A stretch of 22,141 bases of DNA, from positions 1-22,141 of the forward strand of contig CAXNAA020000351.1 in NCBI GenBank assembly GCA_964200075.2, in the 5' to 3' direction. The translations under genes were made by a program, and so were the position numbers. Each line of letters starts with the position of its first letter. Position 1 is the first letter of the stretch. Under the pieces are notes generated by a model. The model saw only the letters and a program-made list of their open reading frames with translations. It searched no databases and had not been told where the DNA came from. This document shows, piece by piece, positions 11,101-20,785 of this stretch. The stretch comes from Sphacelaria rigidula (Eukaryota; Phaeophyceae; Sphacelariales).

Positions 11101-14100
11101 TCGCAGGAAGGGCAAGCGGCGTGACCGTGCGGGACGACGGAATCCACCACGACCGACAACCGTTGGCAACGTTCGAGATCGTGGCGAGAACGATGAAGAG
11201 AGTAACGGCTCCCCGTGCGTAGCGTCGCCTATCCTCGAGGAGGACTCGCCCCTGGATGGACATGAATTGCCGATATCAGAGGAAGGCGAGCCAGTTGAGG
11301 AGAAAGGCAAGGGCTACGGGTCGGACTTACGAGGCGCTGCTGGCGATGAATCGGTGGGTAAGGCCGAGATGAATTGGAGGGAATATGAGGTTGTGCGTAT
11401 GGGCAAGCTGGAGGAGCTCGACGGTGCTAAGTCACTGGAAGACCAAGGTACACCGTCAGCTTTCTTTACACCGATCAAGGGCGCCTCAGCTGATGATCGC
11501 GAGCCTGTCCAAGCTAAATCGCATCCTAGGTCGAAGCTTTTGTCCGCAGCGGCAGCAATAGACGAGGCGGCGGCGGTTTTTGCGGCCATACCCAAAGTAA
11601 GAAGAGGTATTGTAACTTCGCAGAGAGAGTCTACCCACTTACGTACATCATACGTGGTGTACTAGTTGTCTTGGGAACTGGGCCGTGCCGGGGACAGGTA
11701 AAGTTTGTAGGACATTCAGCCGGTGGTATGAGTAGCATGTTGGGTCTGTTTCGATCGACGTGAACTGCAGTATCTCGCGGTGTGGTGCCGCTGTCCTTAA
11801 ACCTCTGTTTACCCAGGAGTATTTCACTGAACGAAGATACGCTGCGACAAGCTGCTTCCATCTGCATTTGCATTTATGTGACACACATGCGTTTTACCCG
11901 TTGCCCTCCCGTCCCTCGCGCTGTTGTAATGACTCTCAGACGCCTCCACGGGTGCGACCTACGGGCAGAAACGACGATCTAGTCGACGACGGTGAGTCCT
12001 TGTCCGTAGCCCCGCCGCCGGAGATACCGCCCTCCTCAGGCGAACGGAGCGCAGAGAGTAAGGTATCTAGAAGAGCAGTATCCAGAGCAGGCTTGGGTGG
12101 TGCAGCGGTCATCACGACGCCCGCTCAGCGGGGGAGAGGACGGCGGACGCGAGCGGTGTGGACGCCAAAGGCGTCGGTCGTGGTCAGCAGTGAGAAAAAG
12201 CCTACGAGGTGAGCACGCGTTCGTATACGGCACTGAGCTGCTGCAACATGACATGCAGCTATGTGCTCGTTTTGTTCTCGTTGTCGTTCTCCATTTTTAT
12301 CCCATCTATTTATCCCTTCTGATGCGTTTTCCATGTACTATTCTTGTGTGTTACCTTGCAGACACGCCGCTGCCTTGGCGACGGAACTTGAACGGCATTC
12401 TGAAGGCCCTAAACCGAGGAAGAAGCAGGTGGAGGAAGGAAAATTATCCGGGGGTTCTCCTGAAGGTTGCGGCAAGGGCCATACTCCTACCACAGAAGAG
12501 AGGGTTCAGGTACAGGTGGCGCCTTTCTGGGGAGCCCGTTTTTCTCTTTCCGATAGAGTTTAAATGGATGGGCTTGCTGCAGCTCTTTGCTAAATTGTTT
12601 CATGTATCGCGTCGCCACGGTCGAACAAAGTCGCCGAGAAAGTGAGCAGCGAAGAAAACCGTCGACGGGTAGTCACGTGTCTGTGCAGCTCGATGTGAAA
12701 AAGTTGTGCACAAATGACAGCAACAACGGCCGTGAGGCATCACACCTGGCCACTACAATACTTGAAAGAGGTGCTTGTGAGCTCCCCTCCCCGAGACAAT
12801 GCTTTCCCGTCGTCACACGATACCGTTAACCATGTCTCTTTCCACAGGCCCTACGTGCCGCTCGAGATCGCGAGCGGGCCGAGCTGCGTGCCTTGATCGC
12901 ACGACAACGACGAGCACGGAAGGCTCCCTTGGGAGCCGACGGGGCCGCTACTGGGAGAACCACAAAAACTGGTGGCGGAATTCAGAGGAAGGACGGTGAC
13001 ACGCACGAAGAGCAAGACGGAGAGCAAACAGCCCAGTCCCAGGATCGGCACGCCCCAAGCGGATGGATGGTGGACGTTTCGTCATCAGCCCGCAAAGGAT
13101 CGGTCGCGTTTTCACGTAGGATTCCCGCGTCCGAGCCGCCGCCAAGGGCCCGGTGTCGCGTACCGAGTGGCAACCTCACAAGAGTGAACATCAGCAGGTT
13201 AGGGAAGCAGGGGACGAGTAGTGCGAGGGCAGGGCGACGGAGACGTGGGCAAGCGAAGGAGAGCAATGGAAGAAACGCTGGCAAGGCGGAGGAGGGGCAT
13301 GAACCCGAGTCGCATGTGGTGAAGCCGAAACCAAAACCGAGGTGAGATCGATTCAATAACGTGCGCGTCAACTTCGTCGAAAACTGGTCGCGTGCGGACT
13401 AGCAGATCATTTGCTATACTGCTAGACTCGGTAGCGCTGCCGTTGGCCTCGGTACGGTCGAGAAGCCGGGCAGCGATCTTTGCATGTGTACGATAGAGAA
13501 GCTCTACGATTATTAGGTAGCTGGAATGTCCTGCAGAGTGGGATGGAGTCAACAACAGCGCTGGTGAAGTGCCCTTGTTCTGTGCCAAGGGGTTCGTGCA
13601 ATGGTGGCGATTGCGTTGCCCGATGAATTGGTTCCTGCACACTTTCTAGCCCCTTATGCTCATGCCTCGGCAAAGCGGCGCATTCCGGGCGAAGCATGGG
13701 AAGGTTCCTTCATGCAACATTTCGTTCTGCAAGACGGTTCTCCGTTCAAGGGATGCCTGGCGACACGTTTACTGATGGCACATAACGTATCGTCGACACG
13801 ACGCCTCCGTTCCTTGGACCTTTGCGCCGGAATCCCCGAATCCTTGCCACTTTGTCCCTTCTTTAGGGAACCCGCTAAGCGACAAAGAGAGCTTCGCGCG
13901 TTCATTGCCAAGCAGCGCCGGCAAGCGAAACAAATCGAGAGCGACAACCAAAATCGTGGATCGGACGCCAGCGACGTCAAGAGCGACGATGACCCTGGTG
14001 AAGATGACGACGATGATGATGATGACAATTCAGTTTTGACGACGGCTGCACCTGCATCACCTCGATCAGCACCGCCGGCGTTGAGATTCTCTGCCGATTC

Positions 14101-17100
14101 GCGACCTGCATCGTCTGCGGTGCCCACAGCCCTTCCTGATGCGGTTCTTCTCGGTGCGAGAACATTATGTTTCGAAGTGGACGAAGAGAGCAAGCCTTCG
14201 GGAGGCAGCGTGCTGACCGGCGGCTCTACGATCGAGCGGATCGAGAATGACGTGGTGCCTGCTGTAATCGAGACGGAGGACTGTTCTGCTGGTTCTAACG
14301 AGCATTCTCCAACGAAGGAGCTGAAGCAGGGTGATGGGGGGGACGAGGCAGCGTCAACGCCGCATTTTGAGAGGCGATGGAGAGTTGATCACGCGGTGTC
14401 GTCGTCGGAACAAAGGAGCCCCTCGAAGGATAGAGTCGTGGTCGAGCCCTTTGTCGCAAAAGAGGTTCAAGAGGTGATCCGTAGTGTACATAGCGACGAA
14501 AGTAGCTCTGGGGCGAGTTGTGGGGTGCTCTCTCGTACTTTGATGTGACGTGGTCCGATGTGCTCGTATCAGAAGGTATATACGGGCTACACCGTGACTG
14601 TATATGATATGTAGAGTCAACGGCAGCTTTTTGTGTGCTTCCGTTGTCATCGCTCGATTGGCTGCTCCGTCAACCGTTTGTTACGTGTAGGCTGTCTATA
14701 GCAAGCCGGAGGCGCGGAAGCAAGATTCGTGCGTTGCAGAAGGAGGGCAAGGTCAACTCCTGGAACAGGTGTGTCGAGTTGCCATGTCGTAACTTTTGAT
14801 CTTCCCCTCCCGAGCGGGGTATTGAGCTCGCATTCTGACGACGGACTGATCTACACGAGACTTCAATTATCACTGACTCTGGCGTCGTTGAATTCTATGA
14901 TACCAAAAGTACATTGGTCGTAATCGACATGTCCCAGGATAATTTAAAGCAGCCGCTTTTCCTTGTGCAATTTACAAATTTGGTGCAAACTGCAGCGGGC
15001 TAACTTGCTCCGAACCGCAGGATATCCTGCTAGCGGAGTACAAAGTGCAAGCTAGATTTTGTTTTCTTCAGAACGCGGTAGAACAGGCAGTCACATATGT
15101 CTCGAAACATCACGCGGTAATGTTGGCATGCCCTATCGTGATCAGAAACGTAGTGTTAGGTCGAGCCCACGGCCCAAAATCAGGTGGGTGCTTGCGCCGC
15201 CTAGACAGTCTGACCGTCTTGCAATCATTTTGACTAGTTGGAGGCAGTGCAGCCGCAGACACCAAAACGTAATGCCCAACATGACTACAACGATTTCAAG
15301 TGGTGGGATTGTTCTTGCAGCAAAACATGATGAGTACGAGGTGACCAACGTGTGCTGGGCACACTGTGTCCGATACACCAAAATACCGCCTGAAATACAC
15401 CCCACTGTCCACTGACACGGGTAAACAAGTACATATACAGTGCACACAGTCTCGCTTGTGGCGAAAAGCAGCATTCTTGGCACAGTGCTCCCGGGATGGT
15501 CGCAAGTACACCTGAGAGATATCGCTATGCTCCATCCTCGAATTTACCCGGCGTCGTGATTCGCACCGTAATCTACATCCTATGGGAGAAAATGAGTATA
15601 AATTACGACAGACGAAGGTGCTTGTTTTGCCCTTGATTTGCATTTGCATCTAGTTTGCATGATTATTCACAACAACAGTCGGTTGCCCCGATGGCTCAGT
15701 TGGTGACCCCGAAACCTTTCGACGGCCGGGTCGTGGGTTCGAATCTCGGTGCCGTCACCCGATCTGGGATTTTTTTATCAAATCATGCCCAACAATGGAG
15801 AGCGACGTTGTCGTGGGTACACAAAATTCGACTTCGCGGTCGAAGAGGGGAAGGGACCGCTGAACCCCTATCGCGATAAAAATAGGGCGAACGCCGCAGA
15901 AGGAATGTGGCGAATTAAAAGCAAGAAATGAAGAACTCCTGTGTTGGCCTGACTCCTGTGTGACCCCAGCTGAATCGCCCAAATATACCGAAAGGTGTAG
16001 ACTGGCGTCCAGAATAGATGGGATGACAGCACACATACACTCTCCCTACTAGAATTGACTCTTACATTTCCGAGCAAGCCCGGGCTACAACTTACCCATG
16101 AGCACCCGCTTCCCACCCCGTTCACGTTCGCTCGCTACCGCAAAATATCACCTGATCATTGAAAGGGCGCTGAAGGAAATTGCCGATCGCCCTCACAGAA
16201 GGAGCACGATGTCTCCACCGCAAGCGTACACCCACATAATGATGTGGTCATCGAGACGTCGGTGGCAGGCAGCCACCCAACGACAACTGGCCCAGCCGGA
16301 GGTACCACCAGTGTTGTCCAGGAAGAAGCCTCAACCAGCGACGATGCTTACGCCAGCCCAGACTCCCATGCGTTTTGGTGCGGCGCGGGAGGGCCCGGGG
16401 CGCTGGAAGGGGTACATCCTGGCCTTGCCACTTACGAGTCGCAACGGGCGGCGTTGATGCCGGGACGAGGTTTCGTGGCGGGAGCTGAGGATGGGGCGGC
16501 AAGAGCGAGAGAGTATTCGCTAATGCTTGGCCAGATGCAGGTGCGGCTCGTTTCCGATAGTGTGGAAGAGACGTACGAAAATGTATCCCTGTATTGTAGA
16601 TGTGGCGCTGAAGTAGTGGACGTGACCTGTGCGTATGGTTCCAGTGCCAGATTTGGCTCTGATTTGTGTTCATGTTGGTGGCTTAAGCAGCTCATTTTCT
16701 TGGTACCTACTGCAGAATACGACGCGTTTTTGTGTCCTCTTTTAATGCCTGTGGCCGCGTGCGTCGATGCGTTTTCCATGTTTTCAGGAGGTGCTAGAGC
16801 TAGGTGCTGACGACGCCAGCACCGACTCGAGTTGGGGAGATTCTAGCAAGTCCGATGAACCCGACCGAGGAGCATCGGCAAACGGATCAAATTCTGCGAG
16901 CACAAACAGCGGTGGCAGCGCCGAGGAAGAAGCAAAAGTAGTAGCCAAAATATGGCATAGGCCCAAGAGCACGGTGAGACGCGACAGAGCGCACCCGCCA
17001 GGCCTCAGCCCACACGAAAGTAGGGAGTCTGCAATAGCGCAAGGTGCGTCCGGCTTGGGATCCAACCATTCGCCGACAAGTGGGAGAGAAGCGGTGCCGG

Positions 17101-19834
17101 CTGGCGACTCCGGACCCGCCCAAAAAGAGGTGAGGAAACTTCCGCGCTACGGAGCCAAATTGGCGTCCAAGCTCTCCGCGCGTTCGTTGCTCGCCTCCGT
17201 TAACGGGAACATTTCTATCACGTCGAGCAAGGAAACCGAGATTGGCTCGGGCCCAGTGGGGGCAAAGAGAAGAAGTCTGTCTCCGCCGTGGAACAATAAG
17301 GTTGAAGGCAAGCGAGGGTGCGAAAATAGTAGTAGATCTCCGTCGCCCGGTACGCTTAGCTCACGCCTGGAGAACCGTAGAGGGAGGGATCAACTGGATG
17401 GTGATACAAGTCCGTGTCGTGCTGGCATTATCGAGGGGGGGGGTAGTGGTGTACCAAGCAGTGCTGGAGGAAGACCCGGCACCGTGGATCGAGGTGGTAG
17501 GGTCGGCAACAACGGGATGCGAGAGGACCGTGAGATAGGGTCGGTAGACGGGCCAGTGTTGTCTGTGCCGCAAGCTACTGCACATGTATTCCGTCCGGCT
17601 AACTCCGCCGAATGCGCAAGCAGCGGCGAGCTGCGTGGTTTAAGCATTGCTGGTGACCAGTCTCTAGATGCCGAGTCTGGATCGCAGCGTGAAGGAGGTG
17701 GCACAAGGCATCACGAGAGAACGGACGCCGTACCACCTCCCCCAGGTGCGAACGAGCAAAGTGGAGTTACAGGCGGAGACGCCCGTTCACCGTCGCTGCA
17801 GGGACAGCACGAGAGGAGCGAACGCCGAATACCCTCCCCTTCCCCTGACGAAAGGCATAAAACGGTGGGAGCGGAGGTGGCGAGGTGTCACTCAAAAGAA
17901 GCAGGATCCAGCGGCGAGGAGAAAGACCGGGTGCTTTCGGGTGTCGAGAGGTTGACTTTGAGCAGGGAAGAATCCGCGTTTTTGCGAAATCGCTTGTCCG
18001 GGGAGCTTGGCAACGACACGTTTCACAACGCTTGCAGGTAAGAGCGGTACAGTGGTGTTTGGCCTATTTTGAACGGTGGGGTTGGTTCTGGAAGCATAAC
18101 ATGGGTTTCTCCATTTTTCACCGATGGAGCTTGAAAAAACAGGCATAATCCACGGCGTTCGCCCGCCTGCAGCGCAAGTGCTCAGTGCCATGTTTTCACC
18201 CTCCGAAACAGCAAGGCATATGGCATCTGGGCAGTACGTGCGCCAAATTGTATGAAGCAAGCAGCAGCACTGATTCTTGGGGATGCCTATTTTCGAATCG
18301 GAAGTGGAGCTTAAATCGCGGTGAAAAATAAGTCGTGTAAACTTAGCAAGAAAGCAACGCCGAAAAACGTGCGAACGAGGAGGAAATCTCAAAAGAGACG
18401 TGGCACTTTTTGACCGCTGAGAAAGTCCCTTGGTGCATCATGTGTACTGTATGTACCTTGTGAGAGGCAGTCTCCACCTTCCCGTCAGTGGTGGCTTTGA
18501 TCATTGGTTCTTCCGCGCATTTTGCGACGTGGGTTATAACGTTCAAAAGTTGAGCATGTGTAGAGCATGTGTTGAGAAGCGGGAAGCGGGACACAAAGAA
18601 GTAATTTGGCAGTACCGGTGAGCAGTGCCGATGCGCAAACAACCACCCGCGGAAATGCGGCGACGTTTTTGCACCCTCGGTGTTTAGATGTCACGGTGTT
18701 TGTTTGGTGGAGGCGGGTGTCCAATTGTTCTATATGTGAATGTTACTTCGTATGGCACTGGTGACAAGTGCCAACGCTCCCATGAAACAGCATACACTAA
18801 TGACCTTTTCGCCAGATCAAGTGTCGAGCATTCGAATTAAGTGGGCTGATGAGGGAAAGACGTTGTTTCTGTGTTCCATTAATGCATAGGATACTAGTAA
18901 TTATATGTGTAAATAAATGTCAAGTGTAAATCATGTCGATTCAACAGATCAACTACCCAAGCGGTCAAAGGATTAGTGCAAGTGACGTTACCGAACACTT
19001 TGAAATTTGGAGTCGTTAGCTGTACGGTACATTTTGTTGAACGAGCACTCAAATCACGGGAACAACGATATCGATCATCGGAACATTCCTCTCATTACGC
19101 CTCTTGGGACCGGATTCCCAGAAACGTATGATTTGCACCCAGGGGCCTTTTTGTGAATCGGCATCATTTTTACGTGAAGTTCCCAAAGGGTTAATCCGCC
19201 GCTGTGCATTCGGCAGGTTCCGAATATACGTCCTACATAATATGATTTTCAACACTGTTTTTGCGAGTAATACGTTGAATTCTAGTGAAGCATATCAACC
19301 CGCCGCGATTTCGAAGAGTTATATGTTTTGTTGGATTCGATTTGTTGATCTGGGTCACGTGGTAACATTTCAAGTGAAAATGGTCCCGTTTCCTCAAGGG
19401 GACATCAGCGCCGGAGGTATCCATGTATAGAATCGGTATCAATTTCACTTCTTTTTCGATTGAAAATGGAGTGACCAATCCACACTCAATCGGATGCGGA
19501 ACACCCAAGCTGGCGAAAAGGCTTTTATGCGTGTCTCACCACCTGCTCGTTCTTCCGCGTTTTGAATTTCTCATGGCCATGAATCATGCAACTGTACCGC
19601 GAACTCTCCACCGTCTGTATCGAACAAAACTATGATCAAAGATACCTCAGAGAGGTGGATCTCGACGGCGGCGACGACGAGACGATGACCATGAAGGTGG
19701 AACGCATCCTCGGCGGTGCGGAGCATCTTAACCACCTGCCTGACCTGCTAAGGCTCGTTGCTGCGGAACAAATGCGGTCTTCGTCCGGTGGTGGCGGTGG
19801 TAGTGATGGTGGTGGTGGTGATGATCATATGTGA
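2547..19834 (+). CDS. Giant NIMA-related Ser/Thr kinase (NEK1/NEK4-type), whole gene model
   Basis: Exons as read: 2547-2630, 5395-5451, 6143-6333, 6677-6806, 7049-7164, 7507-7614, 7995-8127, 8543-8981, 9272-10083, 10360-10869, 11066-11596, 11940-12208, 12362-12509, 12848-13341, 13867-14473 (end uncertain), possibly 14691-14768, 16199-16540, 16788-18037, 19651-19834. All introns are GT-AG. Phases agree at every junction outside 14474-16198, including split codons Trp111, Gly193, Arg229, Arg420, Arg1127 and Arg1341. The product is about 2,160 residues; most NEKs have 300-1,300. It should phosphorylate Ser/Thr in proteins. NEK1-type members act at basal bodies, cilia and in the cell cycle. The N-terminal kinase domain is followed by a long low-complexity, charged extension with coiled-coil patches and a conserved C-terminal module. 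No transmembrane segment or signal peptide is seen. The main uncertainty is whether everything after 16199 belongs to this gene. The split C-terminal module resembling NEK tails argues that it does. Confidence 0.8.
2631..5394 (+). other. NEK intron 1 (2,764 bp)
   Basis: The donor is gtaaga after GATGGCAAG and the acceptor is attcag before GCATGC; the join restores the glycine-loop to VVK spacing of a kinase. The intron is rich in GTAC-containing motifs (about 2733-2747, 2914-2922, 3985-4110). It holds a perfect 7-bp stem with 4-nt loop (ACACCAA/TTGGTGT, 4153-4170), an AT palindrome near 4127-4138 and a near-palindrome ACATCAATTTGATGT near 4808-4822. An 81-codon minus-strand open frame (4498-4253) reads somewhat protein-like, but I cannot assign it. 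No RNA gene is recognised. Confidence 0.85.
8543..13341 (+). CDS. NEK C-terminal extension, exons 8-14 (residues 274-1340)
   Basis: Exon 8 opens with [13 protein letters not shown], directly continuing GRFLSEAQ from exon 7; an IAEEF-type stretch just after the kinase domain is typical of NEK1-like proteins. It ends in a Lys/Arg/Gln-rich helix ([16 protein letters not shown]) that runs across the intron into [12 protein letters not shown] of exon 9 with a split Arg codon. Exon 9 (270 codons) has several [12 protein letters not shown]-like basic helices and an eight-Ala run. Exons 10 and 11 are acidic and Ser-rich. Exons 12 and 13 are Arg/Pro-rich. Exon 14 starts with a basic helix containing [15 protein letters not shown]. 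Introns here are short (153-415 bp). The region is probably disordered with coiled-coil interaction segments. No other catalytic domain is visible. Confidence 0.85.
13867..14473 (+). CDS. NEK exon 15, basic helix plus acidic Ser-rich segment; 3' boundary uncertain
   Basis: The acceptor cttctttag is followed by G, completing Arg1341 (AG|G). The exon starts with [20 protein letters not shown], a near repeat of the start of exon 14, then has an eight-Asp run (DDDDDDDD) and a Ser/Glu-rich region. The frame stays open to a TGA at 14546-14548. I place the donor at 14474 (gtgatc after GTTCAAGAG, phase 0) because later exons need to connect. If this donor is not used, a short isoform of 1,567 residues would end at 14548. 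The text between 14474 and the TGA ([16 protein letters not shown]) still looks coding-like, so a donor closer to the TGA is possible. Confidence 0.75.
14691..14768 (+). CDS. Candidate small NEK exon (26 codons)
   Basis: A pyrimidine-rich acceptor ending gtgtag precedes 78 bases open in phase 0 ([14 protein letters not shown] to QLLEQ), then a gtgtgt donor, the same donor as exon 6. It would join exon 15 to the exon at 16199 without changing phase. The same 78 bases are also open in another phase ([17 protein letters not shown]), which looks equally protein-like, so the frame is uncertain. Confidence 0.35.
14769..16198 (+). other. Unresolved intronic stretch of the NEK gene
   Basis: At least one exon junction must fall here, because the exon at 16199 begins at an acceptor. 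Besides the SINE (described separately), a second exon candidate lies at 15072-15183. It follows an excellent acceptor (ttttgttttcttcag) and reads [15 protein letters not shown] to [12 protein letters not shown] before gtgggt, but it needs a phase-1 exon before it and a phase-2 partner after it that I could not find. A phase-0 candidate begins at 15021 (DILLAEYKV). No choice is forced by the sequence. Confidence 0.5.
15685..16040 (+). mobile_element. tRNA-derived SINE, copy 1
   Basis: The head is tRNA-like: GCCCCGA, then an A box TGGCTCAGTTGGT (15692-15704) and a B box GGTTCGAATCT (15736-15746), the two internal RNA polymerase III promoter elements. A non-tRNA body of about 280 bp follows and ends in the stretch CCGAAAGGTGTAGAC and GTCCAGAATAGATGGGA. 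A second copy at 21152-21520 shares the head, body and tail blocks in the same order. The tail is not poly(A). No clear target-site duplication is seen. It lies in sense orientation within an intron of the NEK gene. Confidence 0.8.
16199..16540 (+). CDS. NEK exon (114 codons), helix before the C-terminal block
   Basis: The acceptor is cgccctcacag; the frame upstream is closed by TGA at 16160, and no ATG is available in this frame, so this is an internal exon. It reads [17 protein letters not shown], a Thr/Ser/Gly-rich stretch, then [19 protein letters not shown] and GQMQ before the gtgcgg donor. It is phase 0 at both ends. Its last helix continues into [18 protein letters not shown] of the next exon, a clean join. 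This exon proves that coding sequence continues after the SINE-bearing intron. Confidence 0.8.
16788..18037 (+). CDS. NEK penultimate exon (416 codons), disordered region and first half of the C-terminal module
   Basis: The acceptor is catgttttcag and the donor is a strong gtaaga; the exon starts in phase 0 and ends in phase 2 (TGC AG). It begins [16 protein letters not shown] and is then a long Ser/Gly/Arg/Pro-rich, probably disordered segment with repeated SPS/RSPSP-type sites. It ends [18 protein letters not shown] followed by NDTFHNAC, an ordered-looking helix pair. Reading into the intron gives AGG TAA, so retention of the intron would end the protein one residue later. Confidence 0.85.
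18038..19650 (+). other. Last NEK intron (1,613 bp) with an old repeat
   Basis: No coding exon is seen on either strand. The region 18940-19340 is a diverged copy of a repeat also found near 21615-21950. The rest is AT-richer than the exons. The acceptor is gatacctcag, a modest polypyrimidine tract. Confidence 0.7.
18940..19340. repeat. Diverged interspersed repeat, copy A
   Basis: The left end (ACCCAAGCGGTCAAAGGATT, then GTGACGTTACCGAACACTT and GGAGTCGTTA) and the right end (GAGTAATACGTTGAATTC, then CGATTTCGAAGAGTTATATG) match, with many substitutions, the two ends of copy B near 21615-21950. The middle is poorly alignable by eye. No ORF or terminal repeat is seen, so the class is unknown; orientation is arbitrary. 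Confidence 0.55.
19651..19834 (+). CDS. NEK terminal exon, second half of the conserved C-terminal module
   Basis: The first base completes the split codon (AG|A, Arg), giving [16 protein letters not shown]. Then come [20 protein letters not shown] and VAAEQM, a Ser/Gly-rich tail (two runs of Gly) and TGA at 19832-19834. Together with [17 protein letters not shown] from the previous exon this forms an L-x3-LG-x3-F ... ILG-x-EH ... LLxLV pattern that I recall from NEK1/NEK4-type C-termini. The fit in phase and pattern is the best evidence that the 16-20 kb exons belong to the kinase gene. Confidence 0.8.
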
Positions 19835-20623
19835 GAATTTACTCATGCGAGTGCGGGAAAATATGGAGACGGTGCTCATTTTGTCAGGCGCAAGCAACCG
19901 TATTGTGATGGATTACTTTTGACTGGTTGACCCGGAAGCCCCAACAGCGCCTTTTATTGAATACCGTAGTGATTTTGTTATCTTCTTTAGGATGTATGGC
20001 AGGGAAAGTATGATGAGTAGATTTTCAGGATCTGCCTTTTCGGGAGGGATTTTGTTGTGTAAATACACGCTCGTGCTGTCTGCGTGACTCATGTAGCAGG
20101 GCTGCTGTGTAAGCTGTCCTTTACCACCCGGCGCGCGAACGGGATGAGGAAAAATATAAGAAGCAAAATATGACATGCAAAGTGTCTGCAGCTCCTTGCT
20201 TGCACCGATTTTCTTCACGTGGGCTGGATAGTTGTTGGCACGGTGCGTATACACGCACTCAGCATGGGAAAATGCGACACATCCCCTGCGGACGACATGG
20301 TGCTGTGCGTTCGCCTTCGACCAGAATATGGTACTCGGCCTACTTGTTTTGGGCATGGTAGACCACCCCGCAGCACATGAATTGTTACCTCGGATGCTGT
20401 AATATCCATGTTAAGCATGTCATGGGCAGTGACCTCGGCGCCCTCTCGTTGGCCCTCATGAACTTGACGGTACAGTGCTTTTCTGCACAAGTGTACTTTA
20501 CCGACGACCTATGTGCTTGGAAGGTAAGAAAACGGACAAGCGTGCCCCCGCTACTGTACGTCACGTACGGACATGGAACGCATCACCAGGAACACAAAAC
20601 TACAGTGCAGCACGAGATTCGTC
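19835..20623. other. Intergenic region between convergent genes
   Basis: This is the 3' side of both the NEK gene (plus) and the coiled-coil gene (minus), so it must hold both 3' UTRs and processing sites. I could not single out a poly(A) signal with confidence. Nothing else is recognised. Confidence 0.5.
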
Positions 20624-20785
20624 TTATTTCTGTTGTCGCCGCTTTGCCGCTTCGTCTATACGCTCCATGTGCCGCATTTCTCGGGCCCGAAGAGCTCGCC
20701 GCTCCTCTTCTTCAAGCTCCGCCTCCGCATTTTCTCGTGCCCCACGAGCCTCGTCCTTGTCCATCAAACGAGTTATGTATTCCCA
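20624..20785 (-). CDS. Last exon of an unidentified coiled-coil protein gene
   Basis: On the minus strand, the pyrimidine-rich acceptor (cacctccgttgctcag, plus 20786 upward) is followed by 53 codons and TAA (plus 20624-20626). It reads WEYITRLMDKDEARGAREN, then AEAELEEEERRALRARE, then MRHMERIDEAAKRRQQK. This is a strongly charged, continuous helix with coiled-coil character. The other two phases hit stops (at once or within about 35 codons), so the exon starts in phase 0. There is no ATG at its head and the upstream exons were not found in 20786-22141; they are probably beyond the right edge. The protein cannot be named; long Glu/Arg coiled-coil C-termini are common in cytoskeletal and flagellar proteins. 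The overlapping 141-codon plus-strand frame is its shadow. Confidence 0.7.
   Translation of the reverse strand, partial: WEYITRLMDKDEARGARENAEAELEEEERRALRAREMRHMERIDEAAKRRQQK

Noticed and set aside
13601-13866. Start of a separate gene at the ATG of the 315-codon frame
   Set aside because: The first 88 codons lie before a good acceptor (cttctttag), and the join to exon 14 restores a split Arg codon. The upstream part is intron 14.
15059-15415. 118-codon plus-strand frame as one exon
   Set aside because: Only 15072-15183 has exon-like text and boundaries, the rest is not protein-like, and its phases do not fit the neighbours.
15685-15760. Functional tRNA gene
   Set aside because: A and B boxes are present, but the acceptor, D and anticodon stems do not pair well, the sequence continues into a repeated body, and a second copy shows the same extension. 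It is a SINE head.
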